Shown here one piece after another: positions 1-8,554 of a stretch of 64,000 nucleotides of DNA. Origin of the DNA: Niastella koreensis GR20-10 (lineage in GTDB: Bacteria > Bacteroidota > Bacteroidia > Chitinophagales > Chitinophagaceae); contig NC_016609.1 of the NCBI RefSeq assembly GCF_000246855.1, forward strand, positions 1,550,001 through 1,614,000. The letters are read 5' to 3'. Position 1 is the first letter of the stretch. Each line of letters opens with the position of its first letter. The notes below the pieces were generated by a model. The model was not told where the DNA came from. It saw only the letters and a list, made by a program, of their open reading frames with translations, and ran no database searches. Both the position numbers and the translations under genes were made by a program.

Positions 1-1488
1 AGTGCGGCTGCACCTATTGTACTGGCCCGGCTACAGGACACCATCACAAGCGGCCTCTGTTGTGAAAAGGTTGCCCCCGGGCTTCATATCCTCGGCGTGA
101 TGCTTCCCGGTACGCCCCTGCTTCAACTCATTGCACAGGAAGCGGGTTACCCACTGGTAGCTACCAGTGCCAATAAAAGCGGTTCACCCATCATTTATAA
201 AGATGAAGAGGCGTTGACCGGCTTGCAGGGCATTGCTGATCTCATACTCATTTATGACAGGGATATCGTTGTACCGCAGGACGACAGCGTGATCCGTTTT
301 ACCGGATCAGGGCAAAAAATAATTATAAGGCGCAGCAGGGGCTATGCACCCGGTTATTTTCCTGTTCCATTCGAAATGCCAGGCAGTGCTGTACTGGCCA
401 TGGGGGGCGAACTGAAAGCTACCTTTGCCATTCTGGCTGCAGATCAGTTGTACATAAGCCAATACCTGGGCGATCAGGGCGCATGGGAATCGCAGCAAGC
501 TTATGAAGCAACCCTGAACCACCTGAGTAAACTCCTGCACTTTACACCCCGTTGTATTCTGGTAGACCAGCACCCGAACTACCAGGTGTCTGCCCTGGGC
601 CGGCAGCTGGGGACACAAACCACAGCCCGGGTAGTGGAGGTGCAGCATCATAAAGCGCATTTTGGCGCGGTGCTGGCCGAAAATAATTTACTGCAAACAG
701 CCGGAACGATCTTAGGCATTATCTGGGATGGCGCCGGTTACGGGGAAGATGGCCAGGTATGGGGAGGGGAGGTTTTCCTTATGGAAGAGAACCAGATACG
801 ACGGGTGGCGCACCTCGATTATTTTCAACAGTTGTTGGGCGATAAAATGAGCCGGGAGCCCAGGTTGTCGGCCCTCGCTCTCCTGCATGATCAACCGCAA
901 TGGCGTCCACAACTGGAACAATATTTTACCGCCGGCGAATGGTGGTATTACTGCCAGTTGCTGCAAAACAATGCACCGGTGAACACCAGCAGCATGGGAC
1001 GCCTGCTGGATGGCATTTCGGCCCTCCTGGGCATAACAGCCATCAATACCTACGAAGGCGAAGCCGCCATGAAACTGGAGGCCCTGGCCGATACAGCTGC
1101 CGGTTCCCCCAATGACTATTACCGCATACCCGTTAAAGGGCAGCTGCTCGAATGGCAGTACCTGTTGCAGGGTGTTATGGAAGACCTTGACAGACAACTG
1201 CCCGCCAATTACATTGCCAGGAAAGTGTTTTGCTCACTTGCCAAACTGATAATTAGCCTGGCTATACAGTATGGCGTTAATAAAGTTGCCTGCAGCGGTG
1301 GCGTGTTCCAAAGCGCCCTGCTCACGGATATGATCATAGCCCTGAACGGGGAGGAAAGAACTTTCTATTTTCATCAACAGTTGAGTCCGAACGATGAATG
1401 CATAGGCTTTGGGCAGATCGCCTGCTTTTACCTGGGCCTGATACAACAGGCGCGGGAACGGGAAAAAGAAATACCTATAAACTATTAA
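1..1488 (+). CDS. hypF: Carbamoyltransferase HypF, 3' part (5' end outside window)
   Basis: HypF transfers a carbamoyl group from carbamoyl phosphate to the C-terminal cysteine of HypE, the first step in making the cyanide ligands of [NiFe] hydrogenase. The frame is open from base 1, so the gene continues upstream; about 495 residues are present against roughly 750-770 for the family. The missing part would hold the acylphosphatase and zinc-finger domains. Present are the end of the YrdC-like domain (the stretch leading to VMLPGTPL near 97-125 and SANKSGSP near 170) and the Kae1-like domain, with the metal-binding VQHHKAH motif near 637-660, WDGAGYGEDG near 724-753 and SGGVFQ near 1294. It is followed 3 bp later by hypC. 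The first ATG at 97 is internal to the YrdC domain and is not the start. Confidence 0.96.
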   Translation, partial: SAAAPIVLARLQDTITSGLCCEKVAPGLHILGVMLPGTPLLQLIAQEAGYPLVATSANKSGSPIIYKDEEALTGLQGIADLILIYDRDIVVPQDDSVIRFTGSGQKIIIRRSRGYAPGYFPVPFEMPGSAVLAMGGELKATFAILAADQLYISQYLGDQGAWESQQAYEATLNHLSKLLHFTPRCILVDQHPNYQVSALGRQLGTQTTARVVEVQHHKAHFGAVLAENNLLQTAGTILGIIWDGAGYGEDGQVWGGEVFLMEENQIRRVAHLDYFQQLLGDKMSREPRLSALALLHDQPQWRPQLEQYFTAGEWWYYCQLLQNNAPVNTSSMGRLLDGISALLGITAINTYEGEAAMKLEALADTAAGSPNDYYRIPVKGQLLEWQYLLQGVMEDLDRQLPANYIARKVFCSLAKLIISLAIQYGVNKVACSGGVFQSALLTDMIIALNGEERTFYFHQQLSPNDECIGFGQIACFYLGLIQQAREREKEIPINY

Positions 1489-1491
1489 GCT

Positions 1492-1737
1492 ATGTGCCTT
1501 GCTATACCAGGAAAATTATTAACCGTCAGTGCCCAGCTGGATGACACCTTCCGGAAAGGCAAGGTGTCATTTGGGGGCATTGTAAAGGAAGTGAACCTTT
1601 GCATGGTGCCCGAAGCCAATCCGGGCGATTATGTGCTGGTGCATGTAGGCGTGGCCATCGGCATCATCGATGAAGCGGAAGCGAAACAAACTTATACCTA
1701 CCTGAAACAAATGGGCGAACTGGAGGAACTGATATGA
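1492..1737 (+). CDS. hypC: Hydrogenase maturation chaperone HypC
   Basis: Small chaperone (81 aa) that forms a complex with HypD to carry the Fe(CN)2CO unit to the hydrogenase large subunit. The N-terminus MCLAIPGK is the family signature; Cys2 is the iron-binding residue exposed after Met removal. The length is normal for HypC/HupF. It starts 3 bp after hypF and its TGA overlaps the ATG of hypD (ATGA at 1734), so translation is probably coupled. Confidence 0.97.
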   Translation: MCLAIPGKLLTVSAQLDDTFRKGKVSFGGIVKEVNLCMVPEANPGDYVLVHVGVAIGIIDEAEAKQTYTYLKQMGELEELI

Positions 1738-2831
1738 AATACCTGACGGAATACAGAGACCCGGCCCTGGTGCAGCAATATTTGGAAGAGATCCACCGGA
1801 TTACCAAAGGCACCTGGACCCTGATGGAAATATGCGGCGGGCAAACCCATAGCCTGGTCAGGAACGGCATTCTGGAACTGCTGCCGCCCGGAATCAACAT
1901 GGTGCATGGTCCCGGCTGCCCGGTTTGTGTTACCAGTGTAGGCGTGCTGGATGAAGCCATCTGGCTGGCTGAGCAACCCAATACGATCCTTTGTTCATTT
2001 GGTGATATGCTGCGGGTGCCCGGATCAAAAAAGAACCTGCTGGAAGCCAAGGCGGCCGGCGCAGACATCCGCATCCTCTATTCTCCGCTGGAAGCAGTAA
2101 AGCTCGCACAGGATAATACAGATAAGGAAGTCGTTTTTTTCGCGGTTGGATTTGAGACTACGGCGCCCGCCAATGCACTGAGTGTGATCCAGGCAGCCAA
2201 ATGGGGATTGACCAATTACAGCATCCTGGCATCGCATGTGCTGGTACCCCCGGCCATGGAGGCCATCCTGGCCGACCCTGAAAACCGCATCGACGGGTTT
2301 CTTGCGGCCGGCCATGTATGCACCATCATGGGTATGTCGGCATATGAACCCATTGCTGACCGCTACCAAATTCCTATTGTAGTAACAGGCTTTGAACCGG
2401 TAGACCTGCTGCAGGGGATACTCATGACAGTAAGCCAGCTGGAACAGGGTACGCACCAGGTCGAAAATCAATATGTACGCAGTGTAAAGCGCGAAGGCAA
2501 CCGCCTGGCACAGGAAGCCATCCGGGAAGTGTTCGACATCAGTGACCGCACCTGGCGCGGCATAGGCAACATTCCGGCCAGCGGCTATGAAGTGAATGAA
2601 GCCTATAAACAATATAACGCCCACCTGAAACATCACATCAACCTGCCCCTGGCAGCTGAGGATGGGAACTGCATCAGCGGCCACATCATGCGTGGTATCA
2701 GCAAACCCTTTCAGTGCCCCAACTTCGGGCGCACCTGTACCCCTGAACACCCACTGGGTGCGCCGATGGTAAGCAGTGAAGGGGCCTGTGCCGCGTACTA
2801 CCATTATTCATCTGCCCATGTGCAGGCTTAA
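1734..2831 (+). CDS. hypD: Hydrogenase maturation protein HypD
   Basis: Iron-sulfur scaffold (365 aa) on which, together with HypC, the Fe(CN)2CO moiety is assembled. Diagnostic cysteines are visible: C34 in the CGGQTH motif, and C62 and C65 in GPGCPVC. The C-terminal part has further cysteines (CISGHIMRG and the FGRTC region) expected for the [4Fe-4S] cluster. Length fits the family. It overlaps hypC by 4 bp and lies 10 bp before hypE, so F-C-D-E is one transcription unit. Confidence 0.97.
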   Translation: MKYLTEYRDPALVQQYLEEIHRITKGTWTLMEICGGQTHSLVRNGILELLPPGINMVHGPGCPVCVTSVGVLDEAIWLAEQPNTILCSFGDMLRVPGSKKNLLEAKAAGADIRILYSPLEAVKLAQDNTDKEVVFFAVGFETTAPANALSVIQAAKWGLTNYSILASHVLVPPAMEAILADPENRIDGFLAAGHVCTIMGMSAYEPIADRYQIPIVVTGFEPVDLLQGILMTVSQLEQGTHQVENQYVRSVKREGNRLAQEAIREVFDISDRTWRGIGNIPASGYEVNEAYKQYNAHLKHHINLPLAAEDGNCISGHIMRGISKPFQCPNFGRTCTPEHPLGAPMVSSEGACAAYYHYSSAHVQA

Positions 2832-2841
2832 ATAGTCAACC

Positions 2842-3876
2842 ATGCAAATCACCTGTCCGGTACCGGTTTCAGAAACAACCCTTATCACCATGGGCCATGG
2901 AAGCGGCGGCCTGCTTACCCATAAACTATTACAGGCCGGTGTATTCAACCTGCTGGAAAATGAATGGCTGAACCAGCAGCACGATGGCGCTACCCTGCAA
3001 CTGAATGGGCGGGTAGCCTTCAGCACGGATAGTTATGTTGTATCGCCCATCTTTTTTCCCGGTGGAAATATTGGTGACCTGGCGGTAAACGGCACCGTGA
3101 ATGACCTGGCCATGTGCGGCGCTGCAGCCAGGTATTTGTCCCTGTCGTTCATCATAGAAGAAGGATTGCCCATGGAGGCCTTTTATACAGTATTGAACAG
3201 CATTGCCCGCGCAGCAGACGCTGCAGGCGTAAGAATAGTTACCGGCGATACCAAAGTAGTGGAAAAAGGAAAAGGCGATCAGCTGTTCATAAATACTTCC
3301 GGCATTGGTACCATTCATCCCCGGGCTGCGATCCATCATCACCACATCAAAGCCGGCGACAGGATCATCATCAGTGGTCCCATTGCTACTCATGGCATTG
3401 CCATAATGAGTGTACGCAAAGGACTTGAATTTGAGACCACCATCGAAAGTGATAGCGCACCGCTCAAATACCAGGTGTTGTCTATGCTGGAAGAATATGG
3501 AGATGCCATTCATTTTCTACGCGACCCTACACGCGGCGGCGTTGCGTCTGTACTCAATGAAGTGGCAGGGCTTACCAGTTTGGGCTTTACCATTCAACAA
3601 CAGGCGCTGCCTATTGATGAACAGGTGGAGGGTGCCTGTGAAATGCTGGGCCTCGATCCGTTGTATGTGGCCAATGAAGGCATCTTCCTGTCTGTTGTTG
3701 ACCCGGAATATGCTGAAGATATAGTGGCGCTTTTGCATAAAGATGGAAGTACACAGGCTGCTGTTATTGGCGAAGTATCAACTGAGCATCCCGGTAAGGT
3801 GCTCCTGCGCAGTCGCATCGGCGGTCACAGGGTAGTAAGCTATCTGACTGGTGAACAATTACCAAGGATATGTTGA
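2842..3876 (+). CDS. hypE: Hydrogenase maturation dehydratase HypE
   Basis: HypE (344 aa) dehydrates the thiocarbamate formed by HypF on its own C-terminal cysteine to a thiocyanate and passes cyanide to the HypC-HypD iron. It belongs to the PurM/AIR-synthase ATP-binding superfamily. The N-terminus has the MGHGSGG ATP-site signature (about residues 17-23), followed by VNDLAMCGA. The protein ends exactly in PRIC, so the modifiable C-terminal cysteine (C344) is intact. It is the last gene of the hyp cluster seen here. No hydrogenase structural gene lies downstream. Confidence 0.97.
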   Translation: MQITCPVPVSETTLITMGHGSGGLLTHKLLQAGVFNLLENEWLNQQHDGATLQLNGRVAFSTDSYVVSPIFFPGGNIGDLAVNGTVNDLAMCGAAARYLSLSFIIEEGLPMEAFYTVLNSIARAADAAGVRIVTGDTKVVEKGKGDQLFINTSGIGTIHPRAAIHHHHIKAGDRIIISGPIATHGIAIMSVRKGLEFETTIESDSAPLKYQVLSMLEEYGDAIHFLRDPTRGGVASVLNEVAGLTSLGFTIQQQALPIDEQVEGACEMLGLDPLYVANEGIFLSVVDPEYAEDIVALLHKDGSTQAAVIGEVSTEHPGKVLLRSRIGGHRVVSYLTGEQLPRIC

Positions 3877-4076
3877 TCTTTCTGAAAAAGTGGTAAGAAT
3901 TACAGTTTGTAAAACAATAGATCCCGGATCCGTACACCAGGTTGTTCACTTCCGTACAGTTATAGGAAATGTTTTGTTTGGAAACCCCTGGCCTGTAAGG
4001 TCTTAAATACTGGCACACTCGTTGAGCCCGGTTTTAGACTGAAGCAATTACTGGAAATAAACTTAAAACAAAACAT

Positions 4077-4835
4077 ATGAAAATTATTACAACCTTTTTA
4101 CTATTGGGGTCGTTGCTGGCAGCCGGTGCTCTGTCAGCACAGCAAACGGAAACCAGAAAAGTTACTGACTTTACCAAACTTGATATTGGCGGCAGTTTCG
4201 ACGCTGTGCTTCGGCAGGGAAATGAAACCTCGGTAAAGATTATTACTGAGAATATTGACACCAAAAAAATTCTTACCCAAACAAACGGCAATACGTTGAA
4301 AGTGTCTCTTGAAAAAGGTTTTTATAAAAACATAAAGATCAAACTGGAGATCACTTATAAAAATCTTGATGCACTTAGCAAATCCGGTTCCGGTAATCTC
4401 ACCTGTGAATCTGATCTTGGTGGCACCGGCGATGTTGATCTTAGTTTAAGCGGCTCGGGAAACATGACCATTAACGGCACCGTTAAAGGAGCCAGTATCA
4501 CTATAGGAAGAAGTGGCAGCGGCAATATGAAATTGGCCCGTCTGCAGTCAGACCGTTCCAAAATGTCTTTTTCAGGTTCCGGTAATTTTGAAGTCCGGGA
4601 TGGTGCTGCAAAAACACAAACCATCCATCTGAGCGGTTCGGGGAATGTAAACGCTTATGGATTGAAGACTGAAACCTGCGCCGCTGCCGTATCTGGTTCG
4701 GGCGATATTGAAGTAAGCGTAAGCAATTCGATCACAGCTTTAATAAGCGGCTCCGGCAACATAGAATACCGCGGCAATGCCCAGGTTACCAAATTAGAAG
4801 TACACGGTTCCGGAAAGATCAGCAAAAAAAGTTAA
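4077..4835 (+). CDS. GIN-domain (DUF2807) secreted protein
   Basis: A 252-aa protein with a Sec signal peptide (cleavage expected after about residue 21, ALSAQQ). The rest matches the putative auto-transporter adhesin head GIN domain: a beta-helix with a recurring SGSGN/SGSGD motif at every turn (at least seven copies between about residues 100 and 245). Such proteins are common in Bacteroidota and are thought to be periplasmic or surface exposed. The function is not established. It stands alone and is followed at once by a strong intrinsic terminator. Confidence 0.85.
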   Translation: MKIITTFLLLGSLLAAGALSAQQTETRKVTDFTKLDIGGSFDAVLRQGNETSVKIITENIDTKKILTQTNGNTLKVSLEKGFYKNIKIKLEITYKNLDALSKSGSGNLTCESDLGGTGDVDLSLSGSGNMTINGTVKGASITIGRSGSGNMKLARLQSDRSKMSFSGSGNFEVRDGAAKTQTIHLSGSGNVNAYGLKTETCAAAVSGSGDIEVSVSNSITALISGSGNIEYRGNAQVTKLEVHGSGKISKKS

Positions 4836-4843
4836 CGCATTCA

Positions 4844-4869
4844 GGCGCAATTCAAATTGCGCCTTTTTT
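4844..4869 (+). terminator. Intrinsic terminator after GIN-domain gene
   Basis: An 8-9 bp perfect stem (GGCGCAAT / ATTGCGCC, loop TCAA) is followed by six T residues, starting 9 bp after the stop codon of the GIN-domain gene. Confidence 0.85.
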
Positions 4870-4878
4870 GTTCTTATT

Positions 4879-5367
4879 CTATTTCCAGGCCCCCAGCAGT
4901 CTTCTAAGTACAATTATTTCCCCGGTATGATAACTGGTATGATCCACGATCAACATCGCCTCCCGCAACAGATGCTGACCGTCTCCATGTGCAAATGGTT
5001 TATACAGGTCTGCATCTGGATCATTCAATAGCGCTACAAATTCCTTTAGATCGCTTTTGATCTGCGCCAGGCTGTTTTTCCAGGCAGCATCGTCTTTGGG
5101 CGCTTTTTCCTTCGGCCAGTAATCGTCTGGCCAGTTGGGCGAAGTATGTTTCGCATTACGGGAAAATTCAAGAATGTCCCATTGTGTAATGCGAATGTGC
5201 TCTACCTGTTGCCAGATACTGTAAGGCATCCCTTCTGGTACCTCACCCCTCAGTGAAGCCGGTAATCCTTTTACCGCATCATCAAACGTGGCATGTGCAT
5301 GCCCCCCGGTAAGGAACTGCTCCAATGTTTTCACGATCTCTTTATCATGATGGCGGGCTGTAGTCAT
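4879..5367 (-). CDS. DinB-like metal-binding four-helix protein
   Basis: DinB/YfiT-type protein, a four-helix bundle with a metal site made by three histidines; several relatives are thiol transferases or damage-inducible proteins of unknown activity. Visible are the first His in WQQVEHI and the paired His in DHTSYHTGEI near the C-terminus, which is the usual end of the fold. The frame is open to 5487, but the 40 extra N-terminal residues do not look like the family; Met at 5367 (MTTARHHDKE) gives the normal size of about 162 aa. Monocistronic. Substrate unknown. Confidence 0.75.
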   Translation of the reverse strand: MTTARHHDKEIVKTLEQFLTGGHAHATFDDAVKGLPASLRGEVPEGMPYSIWQQVEHIRITQWDILEFSRNAKHTSPNWPDDYWPKEKAPKDDAAWKNSLAQIKSDLKEFVALLNDPDADLYKPFAHGDGQHLLREAMLIVDHTSYHTGEIIVLRRLLGAWK

Positions 5368-5590
5368 ATAATGGACAATTTTACGTGATAATAAATTGCG
5401 TAGGTATGCACCAAAAAAGTGCCAGTTTAGAATATTGGCCAATGAAAGTGTAAATGTGCGTTTATCTATACCTGCCCGGTTAACCATTCAAATATACTTT
5501 AGGGAACAGGTTCATAAAAGTGGTAAAGGTTGTACAACCTCCCATACCATATTGATTATGAGGGAGAAGAATTTTTAAAATAGTTCATGA

Positions 5591-7384
5591 CTATTTTACA
5601 CCTGTACCTGTCTTCTTCCGCTGATCTTCCATTTCCTGCAACAGGAAGAGTGGCTCCTGTTTAAAGCGGGTCCAATCCCGCAGGCATTTTTCATGGATTT
5701 CCTTCAGGGTATTTTTCATGGTATCATCCAGGTTGTCGTACCCGTTCCCTGGAATATACAGGAGTGTTTCGATGTAATCGAGCATGTTATAGCACATGGT
5801 GAACTGGCCTGCTGCTAATAATTTTCCCAACATATCAACCAGTTGTTCATCTTCGGTAAACCATAGGGTAGTACCGAACCCCGAAACCTCCTCCGCGATC
5901 TTCTTTATATTTTCACCAATTACTTCATTGTAGGGTCCGCTCAAAGTTTTCTTTACAAGTGGGGGCTGATTGATATCCTCAGGCGCCTGGTTGTCGGTTG
6001 GTTTATTGGGTTGCTTAACAGGCTTTGTAAAATCTTCTTCGGTCAGTTCACGGATCAAATTACTTATCCGGCGATATTGCCATTTTTCGTTTTCGTATAC
6101 CAGCCTGTAATTTAACCGGCGCACCACTTTTAAAAAAACGTCCAGGAGTAAAGAAAGCAGTGAATGCAACCGGTCTGTCACCAGCGGTTCTACCCGGTGT
6201 ATCGACAACTCTTCTATTTTCAATAAAGAAAGCCGTTTATAATAAAAATCCAGTTTGTTTTTTTCTATCCATGCCTGCAGCTTTTCCATTTTTTGCCGGA
6301 TGGTTTTACGCACAGCGGCAAACGCCCATAGTTTAATACTCCATAACGCCAGCAGGGTAAGCGATATGCCCAATGATAAACCTGTAAGCCAATGATTGAT
6401 ATACCCTTTTAAGGCAGGTAACAAAGCAAAAAGAGTTATTAACGCAAATAGCAGCCAGTTAATGCGCCGGTTGTACTGCATTATTTTCTGGCCAAACTCC
6501 TTCACCGTCATGGTGCGCCAACCGGTTTTAGGTTTCGGAACGGCTGGCTTAAATCCCTCCATATAAGGAGAGGTAACATCCGATATGATGATGAGATCAA
6601 AATAGGGCAGGTCGCTTTTCTTATACAACAGAATGCTGTCGATACCCTGGTTATCATAAATGCCGCCATCCATAAGGCCGGCGGGTTTTAGTGTAGCCAG
6701 GTTTTTTTTAATCATGTCTGCCTTATCGTGTACAAAATCCCCCGGCCACATGATCGGCTCAAAACCAACGGGAAAACAGGACGAAGCAGCAATGGTATCA
6801 GCCAGTTTAATTTCGCCGGACATGTCAGCCGGCACCCGGTTATATTTATTGCCGATTATGCCGGTGTTCCTGTTACGGAACCTGAAATTGATTGCATTAT
6901 TAAATTCAGTGCTGTTGAATGCCAACGCCTCCAGGTGGCTGTTCATGGTATCAAATGCCGACAGGGTAGCGCCGCCGGTAAAATGTTCATCATAGAGCTC
7001 TGCCAATGCATTGATGAGGTTTTTTCTTTTATGGGTGTTATTCCATTTCCCATTGGGATTCAGTTTTTGAATGCCCAGTTTTATCAGGTCGAGATTTTTT
7101 AGCTGATCGAGCAGGAAGTGGTAGATCTCTTCAAAGCGCTTGCCCTGTTGTTTTTGTAAAGCATATACAACACCGGTAAAAGTAGCTCCCGAAACGGTTG
7201 AGATCATTTTCACATTTTCAAGCAACGGCTTATTGTTATATGGCAACCGGTTCAGGTACGACATAGCACCCAAATGAAAACTGGCGGCCCGGTAGCCGCC
7301 GCCGGAACAACTCAACGCAATTTTTTCGAGCGGGCGTTCAGGTATCTGTGGTGTCTTGTTTATATCGGGGGCCTGACTATCCAT
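5591..7384 (-). CDS. Patatin-like phospholipase with membrane segments
   Basis: A 597-aa protein with a patatin (Ser-Asp dyad) acyl-hydrolase domain in the N-terminal 250 residues. The oxyanion loop CSGGGYRAASFHLG lies at about 26-39, the nucleophile Ser65 sits in TVSGA, and the catalytic Asp is in MDGGIYDN. The elbow reads TVSGA rather than GxSxG, closer to the cPLA2 style. Two hydrophobic segments follow at about residues 308-355 (LLFALITLFALLPAL and the LSLGISLTLLAL region), then a charged alpha-helical tail of about 240 residues without a recognised domain. No signal peptide. Probably a membrane-anchored lipase facing the cytoplasm. Single gene with no partner. Confidence 0.8.
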   Translation of the reverse strand: MDSQAPDINKTPQIPERPLEKIALSCSGGGYRAASFHLGAMSYLNRLPYNNKPLLENVKMISTVSGATFTGVVYALQKQQGKRFEEIYHFLLDQLKNLDLIKLGIQKLNPNGKWNNTHKRKNLINALAELYDEHFTGGATLSAFDTMNSHLEALAFNSTEFNNAINFRFRNRNTGIIGNKYNRVPADMSGEIKLADTIAASSCFPVGFEPIMWPGDFVHDKADMIKKNLATLKPAGLMDGGIYDNQGIDSILLYKKSDLPYFDLIIISDVTSPYMEGFKPAVPKPKTGWRTMTVKEFGQKIMQYNRRINWLLFALITLFALLPALKGYINHWLTGLSLGISLTLLALWSIKLWAFAAVRKTIRQKMEKLQAWIEKNKLDFYYKRLSLLKIEELSIHRVEPLVTDRLHSLLSLLLDVFLKVVRRLNYRLVYENEKWQYRRISNLIRELTEEDFTKPVKQPNKPTDNQAPEDINQPPLVKKTLSGPYNEVIGENIKKIAEEVSGFGTTLWFTEDEQLVDMLGKLLAAGQFTMCYNMLDYIETLLYIPGNGYDNLDDTMKNTLKEIHEKCLRDWTRFKQEPLFLLQEMEDQRKKTGTGVK

Positions 7385-7623
7385 AACAGGGTATAATAGG
7401 TTTAATTATAATGGACAGCAAAAGGTAATAAGTTTATTAATACCAGTAACAGTTATTTTGACACTATTATGCGGCTCTTATCCCAATCTTCTTTCTTCGG
7501 GCCTGATACAATTTATAGTTGCAACAGCAGTACGATCAGCAGGATAATATGTTTTTAATTCATATAAAATTGGCTTCATTCCGTTAGAAACGCAACTTCG
7601 GATGATGACACGCGCTAAGCGTA

Positions 7624-8541
7624 TCAATTTTGTAGCGCCCCGGATAACAGGGAGTCCCTGATAATGTCAGTAGCAATAGTGGCGCCTTTGTCGTTTAAGT
7701 GATCGATATCGGAGTAGAGGCTGTCTGCGGCCAGAGAAGGGTAGTTTTGCAGATTTATGTAAGTAGCATTTGTATGTTCAAGGAGGCCATCGATGAGTTG
7801 CCTGTTCTTTATAAGCAGATTGGTATCGAGGTACGGATAAAACTGTTGACACACCGGCATGGTAACCAGGATGGTCTTAATTTTCTTTTCTTCCAGCTTT
7901 GAAATAAAATGCTGAAACCTGTTATAAATCTGTTGGCTGCTGCCGGTATCTATCCAGTATTTATTCCAATCAATGATCTTCAGCCTGTATTTTTTTAATC
8001 TGTAATTCGGATCAAATTTTGAAAGATCTGTAAATCGGGCATTGTAACCCATAATGGTATCATCCTGATCGTCGGGATTGTGTTCGTTGAGCAAAAAACC
8101 GCAGGTAAAGGCATGATACCTTTTTAAACGATAAGATTTAATAAACCCGTCTTTCAGGTTCCAGTGGTGATATAATTTAGCGGCAGATTCTTCATGCAGT
8201 CCTGTAAAGTAAAAAGTGAAATAATCAACCGGGAATATTACATATTTCAATTTGGGTAACTGGTCAAGGTTCTTTTCAATTATTTCCATGTCCAGTTCTA
8301 CCGGTTTGGCCTTTTCGGCAAGGTTTAAGGTTTTAACCGGCAATAAAGTGGGGTTTATGCCATTGAGGGTATGGCTGGTGCCGGTTATCAGGCATTGTAC
8401 ACTGCCCTTGTTCTGCTCAAACAGCTGCCTTTTTAAAGTAACGATCCGGTCCTGCTCCTGGCGTAGTCCTATCAATAAAATTGCCATGGCCGGGAGAACA
8501 GAGATGGTAATTATTTTTAGAATCAGTTTTTTCATCTGCAA
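7624..8541 (-). CDS. SGNH/DltD-like membrane-anchored hydrolase fold protein
   Basis: A 305-aa protein with one N-terminal membrane anchor or uncleaved signal (about residues 5-25). It has a GTSH motif (about 53-56) where the SGNH nucleophile would sit and a DIDHLNDKGA motif near the C-terminus that supplies the Asp/His pair, which suggests a DltD/AlgX-like SGNH fold. Proteins of this type often take part in O-acylation or deacylation of polysaccharides. It starts 13 bp after the stop of the CE2-type esterase, so it is the last gene of the SusC-SusD-esterase operon. The exact reaction cannot be read from the sequence. Confidence 0.6.
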   Translation of the reverse strand: MQMKKLILKIITISVLPAMAILLIGLRQEQDRIVTLKRQLFEQNKGSVQCLITGTSHTLNGINPTLLPVKTLNLAEKAKPVELDMEIIEKNLDQLPKLKYVIFPVDYFTFYFTGLHEESAAKLYHHWNLKDGFIKSYRLKRYHAFTCGFLLNEHNPDDQDDTIMGYNARFTDLSKFDPNYRLKKYRLKIIDWNKYWIDTGSSQQIYNRFQHFISKLEEKKIKTILVTMPVCQQFYPYLDTNLLIKNRQLIDGLLEHTNATYINLQNYPSLAADSLYSDIDHLNDKGATIATDIIRDSLLSGALQN

Positions 8542-8554
8542 TCAAAATTCTTTG

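Noticed and set aside
712-1197. 161-codon minus-strand frame inside hypF
   Set aside because: Antisense shadow of a conserved enzyme domain.
2025-2804. 259-codon open frame on the minus strand across hypD
   Set aside because: Exactly antisense to a well-supported hypD; the translation has no recognisable domain and arises from the codon bias of the true gene.
2929-3513. 194-codon minus-strand frame across hypE
   Set aside because: Shadow of hypE; no family features and no room for its own control signals.
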